From the NCBI GenBank assembly GCA_009823395.1, contig CM020507.1, positions 6,408,501-6,472,500 of the forward strand: a stretch of 64,000 bases of DNA, read 5' to 3'. Position 1 is the first letter of the stretch. Every line of letters begins with the position of its first letter. This stretch comes from Thamnaconus septentrionalis. Taxonomy: Eukaryota; Chordata; Actinopteri; Tetraodontiformes; Monacanthidae. Below, piece after piece: positions 10,724-34,371 of this stretch. Position numbers and translations under genes: made by a program. The notes under the pieces were generated by a model. It saw only the letters and a program-made list of their open reading frames with translations. It made no database searches and was not told the origin of the DNA.

Positions 10724-12246
10724 ATGGCGGCGGTCTCTTTCCGAAGCGCGGCGTCCTCGATGTTGTTGTTGAGCAAGCGGCTGCTGGTTCGGAAGCCGAA
10801 CCCGAACCCGCTGTGTGGATACCACAGGAAGGTGAGGATCTCTCTCCCTCAGAAGATTTTGTGACGCTCAAGACTCGTGGCGTTTAGCTGACAAGCTGTT
10901 TGACATTAGCTGGGAGCTAACTTGTGCTAAGCTAGATTGGAGTTTGGTGCTTCAGCTGCGCATTGTAGCTCTGTGTTTGTCTTCCATCGAGGTGGTGGAC
11001 CACTATGAGAACCCCAGGAATGTGGGCTCCCTGGACAAGAACGACAGGAACGTTGGCACTGGACTGGTGGGTGCACCGGCCTGTGGTGACGTCATGAAGC
11101 TTCAGGTGAGGACTCCACTGAGGAGGTCCGGTGCTGGAATGCGACACTCCGCTAAGTTCACACAACACTTTAGAACCACGGTCTCTTTTCCATTGAAAAC
11201 ACCGGCGCTGTTTTAGATCCAAGTGGACGAAAACGGCAAGATCATCGATGCGCGATTCAAGACCTTCGGCTGTGGATCAGCGATCGCCTCCAGCTCCCTG
11301 GCCACCGAGTGGGTGAAGGGCAAGTCGGTGAGTGGACACCGCACTAGCGGTCAGAATTGCATGGATACATAAATAGATCAAAGTGAGAACCTCGGATCCA
11401 CTCATCCTATTCATCTACTGGGGAGCTCTCATCCTATCTATCTATCTATCTACTGGGGGAGCTGAGTGTTGTTGTTGTCGTGCTGCAGGTTGACGAAGCT
11501 CTGAAGATCAAGAACACAGACATCGCCAAAGAACTCAGCCTTCCTCCAGTCAAGCTCCACTGCTCCAGTAAGTCTTGAGAAACCAAAACTGTATGTTTCT
11601 CTAGAACAGGGTGTGCAAACTGTTTGATTGGTGGGCCACAATGGGTTCCAGCATTTGACAGTGGGGCCTATAAATATGTATGAGGGACATGTAGAAAACA
11701 TATTGCTTTAGTGTCAATTGAAAATGAACCAAAACAAAGTTGCAACCAAATCAGTGTCTTTAGTATTTCAGTATTTAGTTACTCAGTATTTAGCTCTTTA
11801 TTGAAATGACTCTGTAAACATGGAGAAAATACAGATATTTTATGACTGACTGACTATTAATATCATGTCTTCAAGTTTAGCTGAAGGGCCGTGTTAAAAA
11901 GCTGAACGGGCCGCATATGATATGGCCCCCGGGCTGTAGTTTGCCCATGCCTGGTCTAGTGTCTTATTTAAAAGGATCTATGGCCATGAAAGTATGCACC
12001 TTGGTGTGTCCATTAGCTAGTTTGATGAAGTTCTGAATAAAATAGATGACTTTGATCTTTGAGTGGTTATTATGTAAGTGGGAAATCAGGAAAACAAGGA
12101 CTAAGAGCTCATAAAGAATGGTGTATTTAATGACGGATGATTCTTGTCTTTCAGTGCTGGCAGAAGATGCCATCAAAGCAGCGCTGTCAGACTACAGACT
12201 GAAGCAGAAGGACAAGAAGGAGAAACAGTCGCAGGGCACAGGCTGA
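10724..12246 (+). CDS. iscu: ISCU, mitochondrial iron-sulfur cluster scaffold (167 aa, 5 exons)
   Basis: Scaffold on which the NFS1-ISD11-ACP complex, frataxin and ferredoxin build [2Fe-2S] clusters in the mitochondrial matrix. Exons: 10724-10831, 10992-11105, 11217-11327, 11489-11567, 12155-12246; total 504 nt. Human ISCU is also 167 aa. Residues 1-33 are Arg/Lys/Ser/Leu-rich and fit a mitochondrial presequence. Tyr33 begins the mature-type YHRK segment. Cluster ligands are present: Cys67 in GAPACGD with Asp69, Cys93 in FGCGSA, and His135-Cys136. The LPPVK chaperone-binding motif follows residue 128. The Met codon of LAEDAIKAAL is split between exons 4 and 5. Exon 2 uses an unusual GAG acceptor; an alternative CAG acceptor 36 nt upstream is in frame. 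Polyadenylation candidates are ATTAAA at 12423-12428 and AATAAA from 12718. Confidence 0.98.
11607..11953. mobile_element. hAT-type non-autonomous element, family A (complete)
   Basis: In iscu intron 4. It starts CAGGGTGTGCAAACTG and ends GTAGTTTGCCCATGCCTG, imperfect inverted repeats of the pattern CAGG..GCAAACT. The flanks CTCTAGAA (11599-11606) and GTCTAGTG (11954-11961) agree at 5 of 8 positions and fit a decayed 8-bp duplication. It has no coding capacity. Other members are near 20643, 23440, 33062, 54786 and 61380. Confidence 0.72.
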
Positions 12247-12769
12247 CATGCTAACTGGCCAACATGTGTTTGTTACTCACCCTTTGAAGAAGAGTTTGCA
12301 TGCTGAGGGAAGATAGTCACTGCGTGCAACACCAGGTCTTCACATCTTTCTGGATTCTCCTCAGAATGTGCAGATGAAGGCTTGGTGAGCTCAGTCAGTT
12401 CCTGTCATTTGCAAGTGCCGATATTAAAGTTTTTTTTTTTTTTTTAACGCTCTCAAATTGCTTCATATTCAAATTGGGAGCAATAAGCTACTGGTGAAAA
12501 GTTTGACACGTCTCTTGCCTCTGTTTAAAAACCAGTGATTGAGAGTGAAGTCAGGAAAGAAAAACACGATGCTTCTTGTATATTTTAATGGAAAGTTGGT
12601 TTTGTTCTCCTGTATATAATCACCTTCTCCACCTCGGAGGATTAAGTATAAAACAGGTCATCATCTTAAGTGCAAATTAAATGCAATGCAATATATTGTT
12701 TGAAATGGCTTATTGTGAATAAAATATGTTTAAAATAAATAAAAATAAAGTATGTGTGTAGCGTCTGTT

Positions 12770-13145
12770 CTTTGTTCATCTGCTGGGTCCTCCTCCACTG
12801 GATCGTCCTCCGCTGGATCCACTGGAGCCACTGTTGGCAGTGGTGGCTGTGTGAGCACCATCTTCCAAACATCCACCACAGCCAGTGTCTACTGGAGAGC
12901 CAGGAGGGCGAGGAGTGAGACCTCCTCTGCCATCTCCACCGCCCCCTACATCACCATCTCCGCCTCCTTCACCTCCACCATCACAGTGGGGTTTGGATGT
13001 AGTTGCAGCACTGGTGGACCGGTTTACATCCCTATGTGTGCTGAGCGAAGGTCTCGACCCCTTGGAGGGCATCGGCCTCATCGGAGGAAGCCGACCTGTG
13101 ACCTCTCTGCATTTCTGCTGCTCACCAGTTGGGGGAGCACTTTGT
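12770..13145. other. GC-rich low-complexity block between iscu and tmem119, coding unclear
   Basis: Both strands are open. The minus strand reads a Gly/Ser-rich chain ending at 12776; the plus strand reads Ser/Thr-rich and Pro-rich chains. The block lies between the last iscu polyadenylation signal and the likely end of the tmem119 3' UTR. I recognise no domain and no splice sites that would link it to a gene. Its translations are dominated by GGA/TCC triplets, so I treat it as unproven. Confidence 0.3.
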
Positions 13146-13189
13146 TATAAAGTGACTCAGAAACACTGTCTGCGGTCACAACAGCTTCA

Positions 13190-14225
13190 GGTGCACTGTG
13201 GCCTTCATCAAGAACTTTATTGAAGTGGGGGAAAAGAGGACAGGTGTCTCGTACAGACGGAGCTTCTCATATTCTGTGTACAAGACTTGTCAAAAGTTCC
13301 GACCTGTAATTTTACATCACGTGTTGGATTTATCAGAGAATAAAATAAAGACAACTTCAAGCCTTTGACCATAAAAAAAACATTGAAACATACATTTAAA
13401 ACAAAACGTTTAATTGATATCTTCTGAAAAGGTTAACTGTTACGGAAACACTTTGATCCTGATTCACAAACCTCTCAAAACTAAAAATCCCTTCATTATG
13501 ACCTTACTAATACAAAAGTAATAAAATAAATATTTAGATATATAGATGTAGGTTTAGGCACATTGTTGCATCAGCTGCCTACAGATGATCAAGTTGACCT
13601 CATGGTCTAAAACAAATGTTAATTTGTGGTTTGTAAAGTACAATATAACATGACAGTAAATTACATAATAGGAACAAAGACGAGAAAAAGGTAAATGTTC
13701 AACAGGTTTTCTATTTTTAAACTTGTCGACTAGCAGGTCGTCCTCTGGAACCTCACTGACTTCTATTTATAGCAGCTAAATAACAGAGTGGGGGAGACGC
13801 TGCAGGGCCCACACCGTGGTGTACAGCGGAACACAGCCTACAGGGGGTGTCAGCGAGCAGCCACGTCTCATCACAAATCCTGCTTTAAAACAACCTTCCC
13901 TTCACCAGCCGGGTACAAATAAATCTTTTATATTTCTTACTTCACTTAGTTTTGAGGTGCAATAGACATTTAGATTGCTAACCTTCTGTTTTCACTCCCA
14001 CTCACTCTTTCTTACCATACAGATGAAAGGATGCCAATATTTCTTTTACATGCCTGTTTTTTTTTTTTAATTACTCAAAGTTGTTTGTCAATTTAAAGCA
14101 ACACAACATCATTTTTCTCGACAGAAATGCTGACAATGTTTTCTTTGCATGATGTTGCTTTAACGTTTTACATCCACAACACATCATGACAATGTCACAC
14201 ATGCTAACGTGCTCTCCTCTGCCTC
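13190..14225 (-). other. Probable tmem119 3' UTR
   Basis: Follows the tmem119 stop on the minus strand. A canonical AATAAA on that strand (plus-strand TTTATT at 13216-13221) would give a 3' UTR of about 1 kb. There are no open frames of note. The assignment rests on position and this signal only. Confidence 0.5.
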
Positions 14226-14948
14226 CTAGTGGTGAGCCTTCTTCAAATGGCAGGTGCAGACTGGCTGTGCGGAGCTGGAGCTGCCACTGCTGCCGCTGCC
14301 ACTACTGGGCTTCCCGTGGTCCCGGACCTGCTCCCGCTGCTTGACTTCCTCCACCTCCCGGACCTTGCGCACCTTGACGTCCCTCCCTCGCTCCCCCACC
14401 AGGGCCTTGGAGGGCGTGCGCAGGTGTTTGGGGGAGGCGGAGCCCTGCACCTGCAGCTGGACTCTCTTGACGTGCTCCACGGAGAAGTTGGGCCTCTCCA
14501 GGAACTCTGCTGATGTCTGGCGCTCAGAAGTGGGCTTCTTGCTGGACGGGTTGGGGAGGGGCTTGTAGGCCTCCAGCTTGCGCTTGTGGCTCATGGCGGA
14601 GGCGCAGCAAATGATGAAGACCATGACAATGAGGAGCGAGGTCACCACGATGATGATCAGCAGGTTCTCCTGCAGGAAGTCCACCAGGCGGCTCAGGACA
14701 AAGTCCTTCAGCCGGATGACGGTGGTGGCGAAGCTGCCCAGCAGGTCTGGGGCGGCGGTGGGTGTGGTGGGCTGCTGCTGGGCGGGGCCTCGGGTGGAGA
14801 AGGAGGCCGGGAGGAGCAGCTCCAGCTCCGCCTCGTCACCGCTGCCTTCTTCCGACACGCTGGAGAGCAGCGGAGAGGCGAGGCAGGCGCTGCAGCAGAG
14901 CCACAGCAGGGCCACAGGGGCCAGCAGGGGCGCCAGACGCAGCGTCAT
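14226..14948 (-). CDS. tmem119: TMEM119-like single-pass membrane protein (240 aa)
   Basis: Type I membrane protein; the mammalian orthologue marks microglia and acts in osteoblast differentiation. The coding part is one exon starting at 14948. An acceptor (GTTGCAG) lies 11 nt upstream of the ATG, so the 5' UTR continues in another exon. Residues 1-25 form a hydrophobic signal peptide. Residues 26-90 are acidic and Ser/Pro/Thr-rich. A transmembrane helix spans about 96-117 (LLIIIVVTSLLIVMVFII), followed by Cys-Cys and a basic HKRK stop-transfer signal. The cytoplasmic tail is basic and ends in a Ser/Gly run and a VCTCHL segment. The call rests on this architecture, the helix with its basic border, and the position between iscu and coro1c as in human. 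The tail is poorly conserved in the family, and a or b paralogue status cannot be told. Confidence 0.87.
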   Translation of the reverse strand: MTLRLAPLLAPVALLWLCCSACLASPLLSSVSEEGSGDEAELELLLPASFSTRGPAQQQPTTPTAAPDLLGSFATTVIRLKDFVLSRLVDFLQENLLIIIVVTSLLIVMVFIICCASAMSHKRKLEAYKPLPNPSSKKPTSERQTSAEFLERPNFSVEHVKRVQLQVQGSASPKHLRTPSKALVGERGRDVKVRKVREVEEVKQREQVRDHGKPSSGSGSSGSSSSAQPVCTCHLKKAHH

Positions 14949-15129
14949 CGTCTCTCCTTCTGCAACAGCAACAACATCAGAGTCAGTGAGGAACTGGAGA
15001 ACAACCACCACTAGGTGGAGCCACTGGGTTCCCTCTAAATGTGTTTAGCGTTGCAAACAACGTCAATGATGCTAATGATGATCCCCGAACCCTCCTGTTC
15101 CAATGTTCTACTTCATCTCCATCTATTCT

Positions 15130-15240
15130 GAAAATAGCTGCTGCGGTCTGGCTCCATGTTTCTGCAGCAGAACATCAGCTCCAACACTGGGCCCAGTCAG
15201 TCAACCAGACTGGTCACTGGAGATACTGGTCTCCCCTCCA
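15130..15240. repeat. Dispersed repeat, copy 1 (copy 2 at 17586-17712)
   Basis: The stretch GCTGC.GTCTGGCTC.ATGTTTC followed by CAGCAGAACATCAGCTCCAA, a CCCAGTCAG and ..GATGCTGGTCTC-like tail occurs here and again at 17586-17712. No ends or target duplications are clear, so it cannot be classified. Confidence 0.6.
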
Positions 15241-15925
15241 CCCCCCATCAGAGGGTTGCAGGGCCTCTGCAGAACCTAAACTCCTTCCTCCAGTCTGCAG
15301 TCAGGCTGCGAAAAAGCACAAAACACTGAGAACAAATGACGAGATGATGGAGATGTTCCTCCTTGATGTGTTGCTACCCTCTGGGACTCATAGAGTTCTG
15401 AATCTGAATCCGAGAACATACGAGGCCCAAGTCCTCCAAACATGCAACTCTGTTGTCTTGTGTTTGAATCTTTTCTCTGGGTTTCTCTCTCTCTGGGTCT
15501 ATTTTTGTGGCCACTACTTATGGTGGGCGGTGGCAGCCAGTTTGGCTCTGGAGTCCTTATAATTTGGGAGCTGGAGGGGAGGCCACCCATCAGCCACACC
15601 AGAGGGAGCGCTGCGGCTGCTGCTGCCCCTATATTTACTGCTGCCGCTGCTCACCAGGCCACAGCAGCAGCGCAGCAGCAGCAGTGACCTGAGGAAGATG
15701 TTTTAGGAAGGGCATGAGTGACCCAACAAACGTCCAGTCCTCCCCACCCCCTCTCCCACACCTACCCCATCCATTAACCCCTCCTGACCCACTACCCCAC
15801 TCCTCCCCCCACCTCCGTCACATCTCCCCCTCCGTCTTCGCTGCTCACATCTTTCAAAATGTGCTGAATCTCTGCATCGCTGTGTAATTATCCAACAGCA
15901 AGGTTCTAATCATCCCACTGATTGA

Positions 15926-16042
15926 CAGCGAGCGCCGGAGGAGCCTCAGACGGCCGGCTGGACGTCCAGTGAGCGCCGGAGGAGCCTCAGACGTCCAGCC
16001 AGCACCGGAGGAGCCTCAGACGGCCGTCTGGATGTCCAGCGA
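15926..16042. repeat. Short GC-rich tandem repeat
   Basis: About three diverged copies of a roughly 36-41 bp unit containing CACCGGAGGAGCCTCAGACG or GCGCCGGAGGAGCCTCAGAC and ending in GTCCAG. Confidence 0.85.
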
Positions 16043-18254
16043 GGACCTGATCCGCCTCCCGCCCCCACCTTCTCACCACTGCAGCCAATCATTAACAGTT
16101 GTTTCCCCCACTGGAGCGGCGCCACCTGCAGCTGAAGGTGCTCAGACACCACACACACAAGCAGTCCGTCTCCAATTGTTCATTACGCACAAACACTGCA
16201 GGAATTTTCCCCTCAACATGATGGATGGTTTATGAAAGGTGGTAAAATGCGACTGAAAACCAACAAGTGGAGATGTTTGTTTTCACACACAAACCAGATA
16301 TTGTGTAGCCAAAACGCTGCAATATGATCTCTGACACACAAATATTATTTTAAAATGCAAACAAATGGTTTTGAGGGTGACTGTTGTAGGGCTGCATGAA
16401 TGAAATACCTGCATTGTAATTAGTCATTCATTCTGGGAGAAAGTATTTTTTCTTTTGTTCCAGAATTTTTAGTAAGTACAAAATGGACCAATTTTCAAAA
16501 AAAATGATTTCTGCCCCACGTTTTCAGGTGTACAATGTGAGGAAGAACAAGTGTCTTTCAGAAAGAGGGTGTCAAACACTTCCATCCGTCAGTTTTAGGC
16601 AAGTTGGTGTAAAAAAAACATAAAGTTCAGTGCGACTGACCGACACCACGATTCTCCTCCAAAGACACAACAACCACTTCAAATGTGTTTCAAAGTGAGG
16701 AGTTTTACTTACAGAAAGAGGCGTCCTGACTTCTTTATCCTTCGAGCACGACGTCCAAGAGAGCGAGTGAGGAAGTGAGGGAGGGAGGGATGAAGTGCTG
16801 AAGAGGAAAGTAAGAGTGAGCGCCTGCCCACCCCACAAAGTCACATCCCTCCATTCCTCTATTTCCATCCCTCTATTGCCAACCTCTCCACCCAGTTGTC
16901 CTCCAACCTCCCAGTCTCCACCCAGCTGCTCCTCCTCACATTCCACTTAGTTTATACTCTTCATCAGCACATAGTCAGCGCTAATCTGAAGAAGCAGATG
17001 TGATTCTGTGTACTCTATTTCTATACATCAAATAGTGCAACTGAAACGCTCTAAAACTAGATGCTGCTCAAAAACTTTTCTGCAGTGATTTATTGAAGAA
17101 GAAACCTGGCTGAGCCACAGGTGTGTGTTGCTCCACTGGCTCTGCTGTGTTTGAGCGACCTTGGTGATGTTAATCCGCTCCATCACTTCCATGTTGGAGG
17201 GATATTTCTGTCCCTGGTGGGCCGAGTCCTCAGCCTCCCAGCTGCTCTCTGTAATTAAGCCCTGCGTTATTACAGCCTTCACAGGCCTGTAGGGGCAGCG
17301 CAGAGCAAAGAGCACCTCTTTCATCCCAAAAACATGTGTACGCAGTATAAACTCCACCGTCTCTCATCACGACTTTCCTGGAGATCCTAAAACATGTGGC
17401 TTTGTCTATTTCAGGCGGCTCACGACTCACCTCCCTCCATCCTCCGGTGGTGACCACCAGGTTCAGACTTTCCAGTATGAACCTGGTCACAATTCACCTG
17501 GATCAGAACACCACACGTTAAAAGAAAGAAACACCAATACAGTGCAACCACAATGATGACACATATCAAGAGTGTTTCAAACAACAAACTGCTGCAGTCT
17601 GGCTCTATGTTTCCCTCCAGTGGCAGCAGCAGAACATCAGCTCCAATACTCCCAGTCAGCCAGCCAGTCTGGTTCCAGTGAAACCAGCGGTTAGCAGGAT
17701 GCTGGTCTCACAACTAAAACTGTCAGTTGTAGCTTCTGCCCGACGCTCAGCGTTTGGACAAAGACGCATCAACAGGGTCTAATACGTCATTTCTATCATG
17801 ATTCGACTGAAACACGTGGGAGGCTAAGGTCTTGGATGTGGAAGCTGATTGGTAGTGGGGTCACCGTGGTCACTTCAAACAAGCACCCCTAGCTGGTCTG
17901 ATGATGAACATTGGTGCAGATGATTCATGAAGGCATCAAACCTTCACTAGAACACGTTAACCAGGGTGCCGTGCAGGGACTTTGGGATTTTCTGCAGTCT
18001 ATTATGACCCCCACCCCGTGGAAACATACCCTTTGTGATGTCACAAAGGGCAGCAATACCTCTGCTAGTTGAGTGACCTCCCAACCCGAACTGTCCCCTT
18101 CCAAACAGTGTCTGTAGAAACAGAGTTTTGAACCGAGACAGTTTTGTGCACAAATTGGCTGAAAACAAATTGAAGACACCATCAATGTTCATCCTCATGA
18201 TGTTCTGACACCTCACATTAAATAACATCTTTCACAGAAACAATCAGTACAATC

Positions 18255-18793
18255 AGACCATTTTAAAAATTCTTTATTAAATTTTCTTATAATCAATGTT
18301 TGATACTTGAAGCAACAATAATGAAAGAAAAGTAGCGCAGACGTGATGAAGTCTGAACCAGGTTGATCTGTCTGATTCTCTGACTGGATATTCTCACAAG
18401 CTTGTCCATTTTTTTTTGTTGAGGTTCTGCTGTTGTGGTGATGCATTATGGGTAGAGGTGCAGGGACCACAGACATGGAGGAACTAAATAACAAAGCAAC
18501 ATTTAAAACAAACCCACCTCTGATACAAACCCCCCTCTGAAGCACAACCACCAGAAACAGTTATTTACAACTCTCTCATTCTCATCTCTCCAAACCCTCA
18601 GCTTCAAGCATCCATCCATCCATCACAGCTCATCTCTTCTACCTACGTTGTCCCTTTGATCACCATCTTCTCCACTGCTGCTCCTCAAACCTCAGCTACA
18701 AAAACTATTTAACAGTCTCAATTCAACAATTCACACTCCACCCATTTCTATGCCCCCTCCCGGCATTCGCTGCTTCAATCTCGGGTTGTAACA

Positions 18794-18841
<48 letters not shown>

Positions 18842-20251
18842 GTGTCACACACTCAGCATCTCAGGGTGGCTTTAAAACCTAGACACCTTTCAACCTCCTC
18901 CCTCCATCACATTCTGACAAAACTTAAGTCCCTCTGCTCAGGTCACCTTCATGACCTTCAAGGTCTCCACTGTGATGGTGACGAGTGATGAAGGCCAAGG
19001 ACAGACTGAACATCACCGTCTGGACTTCCTGCTGGGAAGCAAGTGGAAAATAGGAAAAGAAAATTCCAGGGGAGAATTTTAACCACATTTGACAGCTGGA
19101 GCAAGGAACAGGTTCAAATGACCAGCTCAACTCATCATCATGTCATTTCATCATCTCATCATCTCCTCACCCCCAACATGCAGTAGGGCAGCAGTAGCTC
19201 CACAGAGCCTCTCTCCCTCTCCTCTAGATCCAGAGCTTCTTTCTAGAGCAGAAGGTGGACACACATCTTCACACTTTCCATTTTCTCTCTTTTGTCTTTC
19301 TTTCACCAGCAGGTGGTAAAGTCACTGACAGTGGATGACTTTGTGTCTCACTACCAACAAAGGGCAGTTTGGTGAACAGTGTGTTGAATTTGAGTGATGA
19401 GCTCACAGTACGAAGTGACATGAGGAGGAGGACCGAAAATAACTGGGAAAATAGGGAATGTGTTTTTTTTTTGAAGGTGGAATGTTGAGTGACGCGAGGA
19501 GGGAGATGATTGACAGGAAGTGAACTGCAACCAGCTATGCCTCCACACTGAACTAATGGTCCTCCAACTCTTCAGGGTCGCCACGGCAACCTGGAGATGA
19601 CTCGTGTCTGCTTTCAATTAAAACATGTTTATTTTTCATTTATTGGTCAATTTTACCTCCTTAAAAAAAGTCAAAAAAACAAACTGTGCTTTTCCCATTT
19701 GCATCCTCACAGAGAGAGAGAAAGAGATAGAGGGAGGGTGAAAGAGGGGGAGAGAGACAAAGAGAGAGAGAGTGAGAGAGAGAGAGGAGTGAACAGAAAT
19801 CATTTGGCAACATATTTCAGTTTCTGGTTCTATAAAGTGAAACAATGAAACGCTGCTGGTCGCTAATTAAAACATCCTGTTGGTTGTGATGGTCAACCAG
19901 GAAGCGACTCACTCCAACCAGGAAGTGACTCGCTCCAACAAACGACTAAAATGCAAACAAAGAAAAGAGTAAGACTTTCTAACGCAAGATATAAAATGGG
20001 CGTGGCACAGTCAAGGAACCAATCATTGGTCACCAGGAAAGCAGAGAGCGTCGAGCGCCAACTTAGAATTTAGCGCTCAGTTAGCGTGTACTGATCCCAA
20101 CTGTGCGTCTGCAGGGGTCAGAGGTCAAGAAAGAGTTCATGTTGGAATGTTGCCGCAGACGAAACACTGTCCTGGAGACAGGCACCCCACCCCACCCACC
20201 CACCCCTCCAGCCAATGAGACGTCCTGATGCTGCCAGGTGGGCGGGGCCTC
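18255..20251 (-). other. Probable coro1c 3' UTR
   Basis: About 2 kb follows the coro1c stop on the minus strand without another gene. A minus-strand AATAAA (plus TTTATT at 18273-18278) is in good position to end it. It includes a TG tract at 18796-18829 and a GA-rich tract at 19712-19785. The 3' end is inferred, not proven. Confidence 0.5.
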
Positions 20252-31922
<11,671 letters not shown>

Positions 31923-32505
31923 CTAGTAGCGAGAAGGTCTGAGCAGGTAAAGGAAGAGTCAATGTAGAGAAAAAGAAAAAGGGTGGGGCTGATTTCAGCA
32001 CAGATGAGTCAGCGCCACCATCAGGCAGGAAGCCACCAGGAAAACTCTGGGATACATGAGGACTTTAGCATGAGGCAACCGAGACAATGGATTGTCTTCC
32101 CTCAGGCACAAATTCCTGTCTTTGCACCCCGCCCCCTGCCCCCAAAACCCTCCACCCCTCCCCCAGCCTCACCCTTTACCCACAACACAAAGAGCTGACA
32201 CGCCTGCCAAACACTTGGATCTTCAATGGTTCAATGTGTTATCTTAAACTAATGACAAAAACTCAACCTGAGGGATTCAGTCCATTGTTCATTTTTCAAT
32301 TTGTCAAATTTCCTTAAAAACAGCCTAACCAACCCAACTGTTGACGGGCATTTAGTAAACAGGATCATTGGAAGCCCTTCTGATTGTTCCGAAGGATACA
32401 TCACCAAACCCAAATCATGACTGGCCCTACTCTTGTACAGACACTACAAACATGGAAAACGGGGAGAGCAAACAATGGTTGTTAAAGCTTTATGGAGGGA
32501 GGGTT

Positions 32506-32541
<36 letters not shown>

Positions 32542-33061
32542 GGCACACACACACACACACTTTGTGGGTAAGCACACACCACACACACACAGTTCTCATT
32601 AGGACATTGGTACATCTTCTACCACCACACGCTGACTGCAGTCTTTAGAACACCAACAGCGCTTCATCAATGTGACGCGGCATTTCCATGAAAGCAACCT
32701 CTCCTTCTCTGAGGCTTCATTAGGAAGGACGCACAGAGCACCTATCTCGGGGGAAATGACACGTGACCTAGTGACACCCTGAAGATCACACTTCACTCAT
32801 CCGGCGCTAATTCAAGAATAAAAAGATCAACCACAGCTCTTGGGTGTTATTTGACACGAGGGATCCAGACAAACCTTGGCGCCCTTGGGGCATCGAGTCT
32901 GCTGGACCATCGAGTCTGCTGGTGCTCCAGCACATGGTGAATACTCTGGCTGGGCAAGTGAGCGGATTTCAATATTAGTCTTGATGCTGGCTTCCCAGAA
33001 TTATAAAAGGTAAAATACTGCCATTATGCAGCCAGCATATAGGCAGCAGGTGTTTTTTCAG

Positions 33062-33432
33062 AACGGCTTCTGCCAGATGGTGGCCCTGTTTGACTGGTGA
33101 GGCCACAATTGGTTGTAAAATGTGACAGAGACCGGAGCAGCAGCAGGTTGATCGAGTGTTTTGGTGAACCACCTCATAGGAGGAAAATAATCTATCATGG
33201 GATATGTAAAAACCATGTTGCTTTAATGTCAACTGAAAAATTAACAAGCGTTACAATAAAATCAGTGTCTTTAAGCCCCACGGTATTTAGCCATTTCTTG
33301 AAATGACTCTGAAAACACGGACATTTTATGACTGAATTAATTAATATCTTTCCTTCAAGTTTGGCTTAAGGGCCAGATTAAAGAGCTTAATGGGCCGCAT
33401 ACGTCCCTTGGGCCGTAGTTTGCACACCCCTA
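33062..33432. mobile_element. hAT family A copy, inverted
   Basis: Reverse-oriented member ending GGGCCGTAGTTTGCACACCCC. It includes AATCAGTGTCTTTA and the GTTTTGGTGAACCACCTCAT block also seen near 20920, 23650 and 58928. Confidence 0.72.
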
Positions 33433-33816
33433 ATTTAAACACACTGTGTTTACATTGCTTAACCCCAATAACATTTTAAATAATCACGATTATAATATTC
33501 GTTATCACCTACAAGCCACATCTCATGTGTCCTCTTGCAAACGCCAACGCAACAACACTGAAAGTAGGAAGCATGTGACAAGTTTTCCAAATTTGCGCTT
33601 ATAGCGGTGAACACCGTCACCAAAAGTATCTTGTGTAAGCAGACCAATGCAAAGGGTAAAGTGGAAAGAAGTTGCAACCAATGTGAGATCTTCATGAGGG
33701 CCAGAAGAAGCTGAGCCTGATACATGGAGACAGAAGGAGGACTCGACCAGCAGGACACCGACATCGTCTCCGTTTCACTTCCTGAATACACGTGAGAATA
33801 CTGCAACAAGCTAGAA

Positions 33817-34371
33817 CATGGGGTCAAACTCTGGCCCGTGGGCCAAATTTCACCTGAAGTGTCATAGCCAGCCCACGAGGCCCAATACACAATCACTACA
33901 AGAGCTGCTATTACACAGCAGATGTACTGTGATTACTACAAATCCCAGAATGCTGTGCTGCTCAATTAAGACGGGCCGGTGATTGAAGGATAATTATTAT
34001 TATTATGCCTTCATTGGTTTATTGTTGCTATTCTATTTTTAAATGCAATATCAGCACATGGGAAAAGGTCACTGGTGAAATTTAAATCAGAAGGCTGCAA
34101 ACAAAAAAGAGGCATGCGATTTTAATTGACAATTTTATTTATTTCAGTTTTTTCAATTTTAAATTCTATTTTGCATGTGTGCAATATGAAGTTATTGATT
34201 GTTTATTATGAAGCTTTGCTTTGATCCATGTTCAGGTTGTTTGGCTCCATATAAGAGGGTTCACTGTTCTATCTGAAGGGAGATTAGTTCAATCAATATC
34301 AATGCTGGACCAAGACTTTGTCCTGGTTTGGCTTTTTTAGCCCTGCTGAGTGTTTGAGTTTGACTCCCCTG
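33817..34371. mobile_element. hAT-type non-autonomous element, family B (complete)
   Basis: 555 bp. It starts CATGGGGTCAAACTC and ends GAGTTTGACTCCCCTG, so the inverted ends are CAGGGGAGTCAAACTC with small changes. The flanks AGCTAGAA (33809-33816) and AGTTAGAG (34372-34379) match at 6 of 8 positions. No coding capacity. Fragments occur at 45158-45360, 50548-50845 and 51655-51835. Confidence 0.8.

Larger units (their letters stand above)
14949..18254. other. tmem119 upstream region and intergenic DNA
   Basis: No protein gene recognised; SELPLG, which follows TMEM119 in human, is not detectable. A good minus-strand donor (TTTCT|GTAAGTAAAA) ends at 16713 and could close the tmem119 5' UTR exon, placing its promoter near 16.7-16.95 kb. 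Two dispersed-repeat copies and a short tandem repeat are listed separately. Poly-Ala/Gln-type frames at 15600-15690 come from GCA/CTG triplets. Confidence 0.5.

Noticed and set aside
12776..13145. Glycine-rich minus-strand gene
   Set aside because: Low-complexity triplets only; no acceptor, no domain, and overlapping plus frames equally open.
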